A stretch of 5,887 bases of DNA from Gammaproteobacteria bacterium (GTDB lineage: Bacteria > Pseudomonadota > Gammaproteobacteria > Pseudomonadales > Halieaceae): assembly GCA_018222695.1 (NCBI GenBank), contig JAAEZV010000113.1:1-5887 (forward strand), written 5' to 3'. Of the stretch, positions 1 through 5,887 are shown in pieces. Both the position numbers and the translations under genes were made by a program. Under the pieces are notes generated by a model. The model made no database searches. It saw nothing but the letters and a program-made list of their open reading frames with translations, and was not told the DNA's origin. The number at the start of each line of letters is the position of its first letter. Position 1 is the first letter of the stretch.

Positions 1-691
1 ATGTCTCACTGTGCGCGTCCTGAGGCAGATACCAGACAATTGGGGTGTTCTTGCCGATTTCCATCGCGGCGACCACGCGGGGGTACAGCTGCTGCTGGAT
101 ACTGAATTCAATCGAATCGACAATAGCCAAATCGGCTTTCTCGTCTGTCACCAGCTGCATTAATTCGAGCGAATCGGCGGCGTGAATCTCACGCCAGGTC
201 AGTTCGGGAATGTTCTGTTGCAGCGCAGAAAGCGTCTCCAAATGGACGCTTCCAGCGACCACCACCATGTCTCGTCCCACCAACGCCTCGAGCGAGCGGG
301 GTCTGAGAGCGCCTGACTTGTAGACGACAAGGGGTTGCTGATGAAGGTAGGGGTTGGAGGCGACAAATTGCGCGTCGCGGCCAGCACTTTGGCTGAGACC
401 CGCGGCTGCCAGATGTGCCTCGCCGCTTGCCAGCATGTCGAACAATTCCGGCAGGCTAAAGGCCACTTTGATACGCACTGGCATATCGTGCGCTTGGGCG
501 AACGCCCTAATCAATTCATATTCGAACCCCGATGCGCGATCGCCCTGAAAGTAGTAAGTCGTCGGCGTATTGCGGGTCACAACCACCAGTTCCTTGCCCT
601 CAGCCAGCGGTGGCAGGGAGGATGAGTCGGTGCACGCCGATAGCAGGCTCAATGAGCCGACACAGGCAAGACAAAAAAGCAGTCGCGTCAT
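1..691 (-). CDS. mltF: Membrane-bound lytic murein transglycosylase F, N-terminal part (runs off the left edge)
   Basis: The visible 230 codons read without a stop from an ATG at 691-689 to the window edge. Residues 1-20 form a lipoprotein signal: a hydrophobic stretch rich in Leu and Cys ending in the lipobox L17-S-A-C20. Thr21 and Asp22 follow. By the usual +2 rule, Thr after the Cys predicts outer-membrane sorting. Residues about 33-225 resemble a family 3 periplasmic solute-binding domain, with E34-L-V-V-V, G55-F-E-Y-E-L, A93-H-L-A-A-A-G, P119-Q/L-V-V-Y-K and A187-D-L-A-I-V-D segments. These line up with E. coli MltF (LDYEL, ADLLAAGL, QQLVYK, LDYTIADS, PVTWFSPLD). Known MltF proteins cleave glycan strands to 1,6-anhydromuropeptides. 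Their SLT-type catalytic domain is C-terminal and would lie beyond the window, so enzymatic activity cannot be checked here. The position divergent from purL supports the assignment. The start is chosen because it places the lipobox correctly. No clear Shine-Dalgarno precedes it. An unrelated SBP-domain lipoprotein is the main alternative. Confidence 0.88.
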   Translation of the reverse strand, partial: MTRLLFCLACVGSLSLLSACTDSSSLPPLAEGKELVVVTRNTPTTYYFQGDRASGFEYELIRAFAQAHDMPVRIKVAFSLPELFDMLASGEAHLAAAGLSQSAGRDAQFVASNPYLHQQPLVVYKSGALRPRSLEALVGRDMVVVAGSVHLETLSALQQNIPELTWREIHAADSLELMQLVTDEKADLAIVDSIEFSIQQQLYPRVVAAMEIGKNTPIVWYLPQDAHSET

Positions 692-697
692 GCCGTA

Positions 698-703
698 ATT
701 GTA
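698..703 (-). promoter_or_regulatory. Candidate -10 element for mltF
   Basis: On the minus strand TACAAT matches the sigma-70 -10 consensus at five of six positions. It ends six bases before the mltF ATG, so the predicted transcription start would fall on or next to the A of the ATG. The region 17 bases further upstream (TGTTCC, 721-726) is a poor -35 match, and there is no TGn extension. The call therefore rests on the hexamer alone and could be chance. Confidence 0.25.
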
Positions 704-763
704 GGCGCTGGGTCGCGCCGGGAACAGCGCGCCTCGCCGTGCGTCGGTGACATCAATAAAGAG

Positions 764-779
764 GTGAAAACGTCTTGGT
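764..779. promoter_or_regulatory. Weak PurR-like operator candidate upstream of purL
   Basis: The 16-base stretch with core AAAACGT agrees with the E. coli PurR operator consensus (ACGCAAACGTTTTCGT, recalled) at about 11 of 16 positions, including the central AAACGT. It lies about 39 bases upstream of the purL -10 hexamer. The outer half-site positions match poorly, and it is not known whether this organism has a LacI-family PurR. It is listed only because purL is a classic PurR target in enterobacteria. Confidence 0.18.
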
Positions 780-788
780 TCCGGCTCA

Positions 789-800
789 CAGGCATACCTG
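789..800. repeat. Short imperfect dyad overlapping the purL -35 region
   Basis: CAGGCATACCTG is symmetric at 10 of 12 positions (CAGG arms around CATA). It overlaps the place where a -35 element would sit for the TATACT hexamer at 818. This would suit a repressor or activator site, but a dyad this short also arises by chance. No known regulator is recognised. Confidence 0.12.
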
Positions 801-817
801 CAAACCAAGCTCCACGG

Positions 818-823
818 TATACT
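818..823 (+). promoter_or_regulatory. Likely -10 element of the purL promoter
   Basis: TATACT matches the sigma-70 -10 consensus at five of six positions. Transcription would begin near 830, giving a leader of about 23 bases that still contains the purL ribosome binding site. No good -35 stands at the normal distance: the hexamer with a 17-base spacer is TACCTG at 795-800. Activity may therefore need an activator or be weak. Confidence 0.45.
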
Positions 824-841
824 CTGCGTGCTGTCTCGCTC

Positions 842-846
842 AGGAA
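842..846 (+). promoter_or_regulatory. Ribosome binding site that fixes the purL start
   Basis: AGGAA lies six bases before the ATG at 853. It supports this ATG over the in-frame TTG at 775, whose product would carry 26 extra residues that do not resemble PurL N-termini. The 775 start would also lie upstream of the predicted transcription start. Confidence 0.7.
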
Positions 847-852
847 CCCCAG

Positions 853-3800
853 ATGCTTGTCCTGCCCGGATCTTCCGCGCTGTCCGCCGCCCGTTTTCAA
901 CTCTTGGCGGCAGACATCTCTGCACTAGGTCTGGCCCTGTCGCTGCGAGAGGTGGTGCATGCCTATGCGGTTGACATCGCACCAGGTGAGACTATTGATG
1001 GCGCCCGTTTGGCGGCGCTGCTCCATCCGGGCACCGCGACCGCCGTTGACCCCTCCGCACAGGAGCGGCCGGGGCAGCGCATTGTCGCGCCGCGATTTGG
1101 CACGATTTCTCCCTGGTCCAGTAAAGCCACTGATATTGCTCATAACTGCGGGTTCTCGACCGTTGAGCGCATCGAGAGGGTGACGCTATTCGGCATTGAC
1201 GGCCTGACGGAAGGAGACGATACCCGCGCGCTGGATGCCCTGATTCATGATCGGATGGTCGAGACTGTCGTCGGTTCATTAGAGGATTTACAACCCCTTT
1301 TCGAGCGTTCCTCGCCCCGATCCTATGACGAGGTCGACCTGTTGGCGGGAGGCGTTGCGGCCTTGATGCGGGCCAACACTGAATTGGGCTTGGCGTTGAC
1401 TGAAGATGAGATCAGCTACCTCGTCGACGCATTCTCGACGTTGGGGCGTAACCCCCGGGACATCGAATTGATGATGTTCGCGCAGGCGAACTCCGAGCAC
1501 TGCCGTCACAAAATCTTTAACGCCAGCTGGGAAATCGACGGGACTCAGCAGGATCATTCCCTGTTTGCCATGATCCGACACACCCATGAAGTCGGTGGCG
1601 ACAACGTATTGTCAGCCTATTCCGATAATGCCGCCGTCGTCGCAGGTCATCGTGCAGGCCGGTTCTATCCAGACGTCGGTGATCAAGTCTGGCGATTCCA
1701 CGACGAGTCGATTCATCTATTGATGAAAGTGGAGACGCACAATCACCCGACGGCGATCTCGCCCTTTGCGGGTGCGGGCACCGGCTCTGGGGGCGAGATT
1801 CGTGACGAGGGCGCGGTGGGACGTGGCTCGCGACCCAAGGTCGGGCTGGTGGGTTTCTCGGTGTCCCATTTGGAGTTGCCAGACAAGCCTCGCCCTTGGG
1901 AGTTAGGTTATGGCCGCCCCGGCAGAATTGTCTCGCCACTAAATATCATGACAGAGGGGCCGATCGGCGCGGCGGCCTTCAACAATGAGTTCGGTAGGCC
2001 TAATCTCGCAGGCTACTTCCGAACTTTCGAAACACAGACTGCCGACGGGGTCAGGGGATATCACAAGCCCATCATGATCGCCGGCGGGTTCGGCAACGTG
2101 CGCACCGAGCACGTCGACAAGGGGGACTATTCGGCCGGCGCCAAATTGGTGGTGTTGGGTGGCCCTGCGATGCTGATTGGTCTGGGTGGTGGTGCGGCGT
2201 CATCGATGGCGAGCGGGGACAGTGCCGAGGATCTCGACTTTGCCTCGGTGCAGCGACAAAACCCTGAAATACAGCGCCGCTGTCAGGAGGTCATTGACCG
2301 TTGCTGGAGTCTGGGCGCCGACAATCCCATCGCATTTATTCACGACGTGGGTGCGGGGGGGTTGAGCAACGCGCTGCCGGAGCTGGTGAAGGACGGGGGC
2401 CGGGGAGGACGCTTCGAGCTTCGCGATGTGCCGAACGATGAACCGGGCATGTCGCCTCTGGAGATTTGGTGCAACGAATCACAGGAGCGCTATGTGCTGG
2501 CGGTAGAACCCGATCAGCTGGCGCGATTTGAATCGATCTGTGAGCGGGAGCGCTGCCCCTATGCGGTCGTCGGTGAGGCCACAGAAGCTCATCATCTCGC
2601 GGTGACGGATCGACAGTTCAACAATGACCCGGTTGATCTGCCCATGTCAGTGCTGTTTGGCAAGCCGCCCAAGATGCATCGCCAAGCCTTGCGTAGGCCG
2701 CCTCTCAGTGATGGCTTTGATGCCAGCGCGGTCTCCCTGCCGGAATCGCTGGAGAGAGTGCTGACTTTCCCGGCGGTGGCGTCGAAGAGCTTCCTTATTA
2801 CGATTGGTGATCGCAGCGTCACGGGTATGGTGTCCCGGGATCAGATGGTGGGCCCCTGGCAGGTGCCGGTGGCGGACTGTGCCGTCACCACGGTATCGCT
2901 CGACACGCATCTGGGCGAGGCCATGGCGATGGGTGAGCGCACGCCGCTGGCGCTACTGGACGGACCCGCGTCGGGGCGTATGGCGGTGGCTGAGGCGATC
3001 ACCAATATTATGGCCGCGCCGATTGAATCACTGAGTGACATCAAGCTCTCTGCAAACTGGATGTGTGCGGCGGGTTTTGAGGGGGATGACGCGATCCTCT
3101 ACGACACGGTCGCCGCCGTGGGCCGCGACTTTTGTCCTGCGCTGGGCATTACGATCCCCGTCGGCAAGGACTCTATGTCCATGCGCACCGTGTGGCAGGA
3201 AGAAGGCGAAGACCGCGCTGTGACCGCACCCGTCTCGCTGATTGTGTCGGCATTTGCCCCCTGTGATGACGTTCGCAGGGTACTGACGCCGGTCTTGTCT
3301 CCGCGCGAGGATACGGCGCTGTTGCTGGTAGATCTGGGTCGTGGGCAGGACCGGGTCGGTGGCTCGGTGCTCGCGCAGGTGTGGCAACAAATGGGCAGCA
3401 CCGCCCCCGACGTCGCCCATGAGGATGTTCACGCGTTCTTTGAGCTGATGAAAAAGGCCAAGGACAATGACTGGGTGCTTGCCTACCACGACCGCTCTGA
3501 CGGTGGCTTGCTGGTCGCACTGTTGGAAATGGCCTTTGCGGGGCGCTGTGGGTTGCAGGTCGATCTCGATGTCTCGCCCGATCAGGCCAATGCGAGGCTC
3601 TTTTCTGAAGAGGCGGGCGCTGTTCTGCAAGTGCCGGCCGAACATGTCTCCGATGTGCTGGCTTGTGCCGATGCGGTCGGCCTTGGCGACGCGGTGACCC
3701 GCATCGCGACGCCGCGGGCCGATGGGCGCATTGTGGTGAATACACCGCAGTTCGAGCTGATCGACAGCCGGCGTGAAGCCTTGCAGTCGCTCTGGGCGGA

Positions 3801-4725
3801 GACCAGCCATGCCATCGCCCGTGTCCGTGACAACGCCGATTGCGCCGACCAGGAGTTTGCGGCCATTGGGGCGCAGGATCCCGGTCTCTCCGCCCACCTC
3901 AGCTACGACTGTAACGCCGACATTGCCGCGCCCTTCATTGCTACCGGGCAGCGCCCCCGTATAGCGATCCTGCGCGAGCAGGGCGTCAACGGCCAGATGG
4001 AGATGGCGGCGGCCTTTGACCGCGCCGGGTTTACGGCGGTCGATGTGCATATGAGCGATGTGATTGCCGGTCGGCAGGATCTGTCTGATTGTCATGGTCT
4101 GGCAGCCTGCGGCGGGTTCTCCTACGGCGATGTGCTGGGTGCCGGAGAGGGCTGGGCAAAAAGTATTTTGTTCAATGAGGCAGTCCGTTCCCAATTCGAG
4201 CAGTTTTTTGCGCGGACCGACACCTTTGCGTTGGGGGTCTGTAACGGTTGCCAGATGCTGTCAGCGCTCCAGGAAATTATCCCCGGCACTGATCACTGGC
4301 CACGCTTTGCGCGCAATCGCTCCGAGCAGTACGAGGCCCGCCTGTCGCTGGTTAAAGTGGAGGCCTCGCCGTCAGTGCTGCTGTCGGGTATGGAGGGCTC
4401 GCACCTGCCTATCGTGGTGGCCCACGGAGAAGGGCGCGCGCAGTTTGCCTCTCCCGACGAACAGGCCGCATTGGAAGGCGCGGGGTTGGTGGCCATGCGC
4501 TTTATCGATCACGATCTGCAGGTCGCCGGTAGTTATCCCTATAATCCCAATGGCTCCCCGGATGGCATCACGGCCCTCTGTAATGAGGACGGGCGGATTA
4601 CCATCATGATGCCGCACCCAGAACGTGTCTTCCGTGCCGCACAACTTTCCTGGTGTCCCTCCGAATGGGAAACCGACTCCGGATGGATGCGACTCTTCCG
4701 CAATGCGCGGGTCTGGCTTGGGTAA
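853..4725 (+). CDS. purL: Phosphoribosylformylglycinamidine synthase, large single-chain form
   Basis: The 1290-residue protein (E. coli PurL is about 1295) catalyses the fourth step of de novo purine synthesis in the cytosol: FGAR + glutamine + ATP gives FGAM + glutamate + ADP + Pi. The order is an N-terminal PurS-like domain (about 1-150, with G83-T-I-S-P-W), a linker with N200-P-R-D and S214-E-H-C-R-H, two tandem AIR-synthase-type halves (about 220-980), and a class I glutamine amidotransferase (about 1034-1290). Visible functional residues include His296 in V-E-T-H-N-H-P, the glycine-rich G309-[10 protein letters not shown]769-V-G-K-D-S-M-S-M, and the glutaminase triad Cys1130 (G-V-C-N-G-C-Q), His1255 and Glu1257 (H-P-E-R-V-F). 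These correspond to His296, Cys1135, His1260 and Glu1262 of the Salmonella enzyme, so the protein looks fully active. Similarity to E. coli PurL is continuous to the C-terminal W-M-R-L-F-R-N-A-R. No frameshift or insertion is seen. It is divergent from mltF and followed by secD after 90 bases. Confidence 0.98.
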   Translation: MLVLPGSSALSAARFQLLAADISALGLALSLREVVHAYAVDIAPGETIDGARLAALLHPGTATAVDPSAQERPGQRIVAPRFGTISPWSSKATDIAHNCGFSTVERIERVTLFGIDGLTEGDDTRALDALIHDRMVETVVGSLEDLQPLFERSSPRSYDEVDLLAGGVAALMRANTELGLALTEDEISYLVDAFSTLGRNPRDIELMMFAQANSEHCRHKIFNASWEIDGTQQDHSLFAMIRHTHEVGGDNVLSAYSDNAAVVAGHRAGRFYPDVGDQVWRFHDESIHLLMKVETHNHPTAISPFAGAGTGSGGEIRDEGAVGRGSRPKVGLVGFSVSHLELPDKPRPWELGYGRPGRIVSPLNIMTEGPIGAAAFNNEFGRPNLAGYFRTFETQTADGVRGYHKPIMIAGGFGNVRTEHVDKGDYSAGAKLVVLGGPAMLIGLGGGAASSMASGDSAEDLDFASVQRQNPEIQRRCQEVIDRCWSLGADNPIAFIHDVGAGGLSNALPELVKDGGRGGRFELRDVPNDEPGMSPLEIWCNESQERYVLAVEPDQLARFESICERERCPYAVVGEATEAHHLAVTDRQFNNDPVDLPMSVLFGKPPKMHRQALRRPPLSDGFDASAVSLPESLERVLTFPAVASKSFLITIGDRSVTGMVSRDQMVGPWQVPVADCAVTTVSLDTHLGEAMAMGERTPLALLDGPASGRMAVAEAITNIMAAPIESLSDIKLSANWMCAAGFEGDDAILYDTVAAVGRDFCPALGITIPVGKDSMSMRTVWQEEGEDRAVTAPVSLIVSAFAPCDDVRRVLTPVLSPREDTALLLVDLGRGQDRVGGSVLAQVWQQMGSTAPDVAHEDVHAFFELMKKAKDNDWVLAYHDRSDGGLLVALLEMAFAGRCGLQVDLDVSPDQANARLFSEEAGAVLQVPAEHVSDVLACADAVGLGDAVTRIATPRADGRIVVNTPQFELIDSRREALQSLWAETSHAIARVRDNADCADQEFAAIGAQDPGLSAHLSYDCNADIAAPFIATGQRPRIAILREQGVNGQMEMAAAFDRAGFTAVDVHMSDVIAGRQDLSDCHGLAACGGFSYGDVLGAGEGWAKSILFNEAVRSQFEQFFARTDTFALGVCNGCQMLSALQEIIPGTDHWPRFARNRSEQYEARLSLVKVEASPSVLLSGMEGSHLPIVVAHGEGRAQFASPDEQAALEGAGLVAMRFIDHDLQVAGSYPYNPNGSPDGITALCNEDGRITIMMPHPERVFRAAQLSWCPSEWETDSGWMRLFRNARVWLG

Positions 4726-4732
4726 CTGTTAC
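4722..4732. repeat. Perfect 11-base dyad spanning the purL stop codon
   Basis: GTAAC-T-GTTAC is a perfect inverted repeat with a one-base centre. It includes the purL TAA stop. The right arm's GTTACA recurs at 4755-4760. The stem is too short and AT-rich to be an intrinsic terminator, and no T-run follows. It could be a protein-binding site ahead of secD or coincidence. Confidence 0.15.
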
Positions 4733-4810
4733 ATGGTGTTGACGCCACTGAGTCGTTACACTCCGCGCCTGTTCAATCATGCGGACGCTGCCGAGCCAGC
4801 GATCAAGTAG
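4733..4810 (+). other. Possible 25-codon ORF between purL and secD
   Basis: An ATG at 4733 opens a 25-codon frame ending with TAG at 4808-4810, five bases before the secD ATG. The peptide begins MVLTPLSRY and ends AAEPAIK. It is polar, with no signal sequence, no membrane segment and no recognised arrest motif. Its own ribosome binding site is poor (GGGTAA at the end of purL). The same frame runs open back to 4625 inside purL, so it may be only a tail of a chance reading frame. The one argument for it is its position: its stop codon sits where the secD ribosome binding site would be. It is not similar to anything I recognise. Confidence 0.12.
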
Positions 4811-4815
4811 ATCCG

Positions 4816-5887
4816 ATGACAAACCGCTATCCCCTGTGGAAAAACCTGCTCATCCTCATTGTGGTGCTGTGTGGCTTTTATTACGCCGCACCCAATCTGT
4901 ATGCCCCTGATCCGGCATTGCAAATTGCCGGCGCGAGCAGTGCGCAACAGATCGACGAGCGAGTGCTGGCGAGGGCAGAGGCAGCGCTGACCGAGGCGGG
5001 AATCGGCTCTTTCGGTGAAGAGCTGCAAAATCAGGGTAAATCAGCCCTGTTGCGTCTCAATGATCGCGAGCAACAGCTGCGAGCGCAGGCCATTTTGGCG
5101 CGAGAGCTGGGCGACGGCTTTATCGTCGCGCTGAACCTCGCGCCTACAACGCCTGACTGGCTAGTGGAGGGCGGGGCCTCGCCCATGAAGCTCGGACTGG
5201 ATTTGAGCGGTGGCGTGCACTTCAAGCTTGAAGTCGATGTCGCGGCAGCGACCGAGCGCAAACTGAATCAATATGAAACGGGCATCCAGAAGCGACTACG
5301 CGAGGAACGTATTCGCGGTCGAATCAGTTTGGATGGTCAAAAAGTCGCTATGCAATTCCGCACCGAGGCCGATCGTGAAGCGGCGCGCCGTGAGGTGGTG
5401 GATCTTTACCCTGAGCTCTTTCTGGATCGCGTGGACGAAGGCGAAACCTGGTCGCTCTATGCAGAAGTCACCGAGCAAACGATCAAGGAGGTGGTTGACT
5501 ACGCCGTGGCGCAGAACCTGACTACCATTCGCAACCGAGTGAATGAATTGGGAGTGTCCGAGCCCTTGGTGCAGCGCCAGGGTGCCAATCGTATTGTTGT
5601 GGAGCTGCCTGGCATTCAGGACACCGCCGAGGCGAAGCGTATTCTGGGGAAGGTCGCGAATCTGGAGTTCCGGTTGGTCGCCGAAGCCAACGCACCGATC
5701 TCAGAGCGTCAGCGATTTGAGTACCGCAGCGCTGATCGCGGCGGCATGACGGAGTGGCTGGAGCGTGACGTCATCATTACCGGCGAGAGCGTGTCTAATG
5801 CGCAGGCCGGATTTGACCAGAACGGCCAGCCCAATGTGTCGATCAGCCTCGATGGTGAAGGCGGCATGCTGATGTCACGGGCGACCC
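4816..5887 (+). CDS. secD: Protein translocase subunit SecD, N-terminal part (runs off the right edge)
   Basis: The visible 357 codons cover a bit more than half of a protein of about 615 residues. SecD pairs with SecF in the inner membrane and uses the proton-motive force to help pull exported proteins off SecYEG on the periplasmic side. The start M-T-N-R-Y-P-L-W-K matches the family's typical N-terminus. Residues about 9-28 form the first transmembrane segment, followed by the conserved A-P-N-L-Y. A large periplasmic domain follows, with V104-A-L-N-L-A-P, the P1 motif M124-K-L-G-L-D-L-S-G-G-V-H-F, and the stretch from N240-R-V-N-E-L-G-V through V253-Q-R-Q-G-A-N-R-I and E263-L-P-G-I-Q-D-T to L283-E-F-R-L-V. 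The remaining five transmembrane segments lie outside the window. The ribosome binding site is weak (AAGTAG, five bases before the ATG). No terminator separates it from purL and no clear promoter is seen, so some transcription may come from purL. The usual upstream neighbour yajC is absent. secF would be expected next. Confidence 0.95.
   Translation, partial: MTNRYPLWKNLLILIVVLCGFYYAAPNLYAPDPALQIAGASSAQQIDERVLARAEAALTEAGIGSFGEELQNQGKSALLRLNDREQQLRAQAILARELGDGFIVALNLAPTTPDWLVEGGASPMKLGLDLSGGVHFKLEVDVAAATERKLNQYETGIQKRLREERIRGRISLDGQKVAMQFRTEADREAARREVVDLYPELFLDRVDEGETWSLYAEVTEQTIKEVVDYAVAQNLTTIRNRVNELGVSEPLVQRQGANRIVVELPGIQDTAEAKRILGKVANLEFRLVAEANAPISERQRFEYRSADRGGMTEWLERDVIITGESVSNAQAGFDQNGQPNVSISLDGEGGMLMSRAT

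Noticed and set aside
714..731. A CGCGC/GCGCG inverted repeat upstream of mltF
   Set aside because: Five base pairs around an eight-base loop in GC-rich DNA is expected by chance, and it has no clear relation to a start or promoter element.
335..750. Several short plus-strand frames opposite mltF
   Set aside because: They overlap a well-supported minus-strand gene and have Arg/Cys/Trp-rich translations with no recognisable family, so they are shadow frames.
775..852. An N-terminal extension of PurL from an in-frame TTG at 775
   Set aside because: The 26 extra residues do not resemble PurL. The ATG at 853 has a good AGGAA at the right distance and matches the E. coli N-terminus (SPALSA-like segment). 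The TTG also lies upstream of the likely transcription start.
3028..4194. A 388-codon open frame on the minus strand inside purL
   Set aside because: It lies entirely antisense to strongly conserved purL coding sequence. Its translation is rich in Arg, Gly and His with no recognisable domain. Long antisense frames are common opposite GC-rich genes.
4739..4762. TTGACG followed by TACACT as a secD promoter
   Set aside because: The spacer between the two hexamers is only 12 bases, far from the usual 16-18. Neither hexamer has a good partner at the normal distance.
4786..4801. A CGCTG/CAGCG hairpin as a purL terminator
   Set aside because: The stem is only five base pairs with a six-base loop, and no T-run follows. 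It sits just before secD and does not look like an intrinsic terminator.

Overview
The window looks like an ordinary stretch of a moderately GC-rich gammaproteobacterial chromosome. It holds three housekeeping genes: the start of mltF (minus strand, cut by the left edge), a complete purL (plus strand), and the start of secD (plus strand, cut by the right edge). The organism call rests on three things. PurL is the long single-chain form typical of Gammaproteobacteria, with the glutaminase fused on. An mltF homologue sits divergently beside purL, an arrangement familiar from this class. The visible part of SecD resembles, from memory, the housekeeping SecD of Pseudomonas-like bacteria. A marine or environmental relative of the Pseudomonadales/Cellvibrionales is a plausible guess, but the genus cannot be fixed from this sequence.

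Layout. Positions 1-691 (minus) encode the N-terminal lipoprotein signal and the substrate-binding-protein-like domain of a membrane-bound lytic murein transglycosylase F. Positions 692-852 are a divergent intergenic region. It contains a good -10 hexamer and a Shine-Dalgarno for purL, a TACAAT hexamer just before the mltF start codon, and some weak operator-like symmetry. Positions 853-4725 are purL (1290 aa), complete and with its key catalytic residues intact. Positions 4726-4815 are a 90-base gap with no recognisable terminator. Positions 4816-5887 are the first 357 codons of secD.

The three genes serve unrelated processes: peptidoglycan turnover, de novo purine synthesis and Sec-dependent protein export. 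There is no mobile element, RNA gene, CRISPR array or defence system in view, and I see no evidence of an undescribed system. The least ordinary points are that secD directly follows purL rather than yajC, a possible very short ORF ending just before secD, and a possible leaderless mltF transcript. All three are modest leads.
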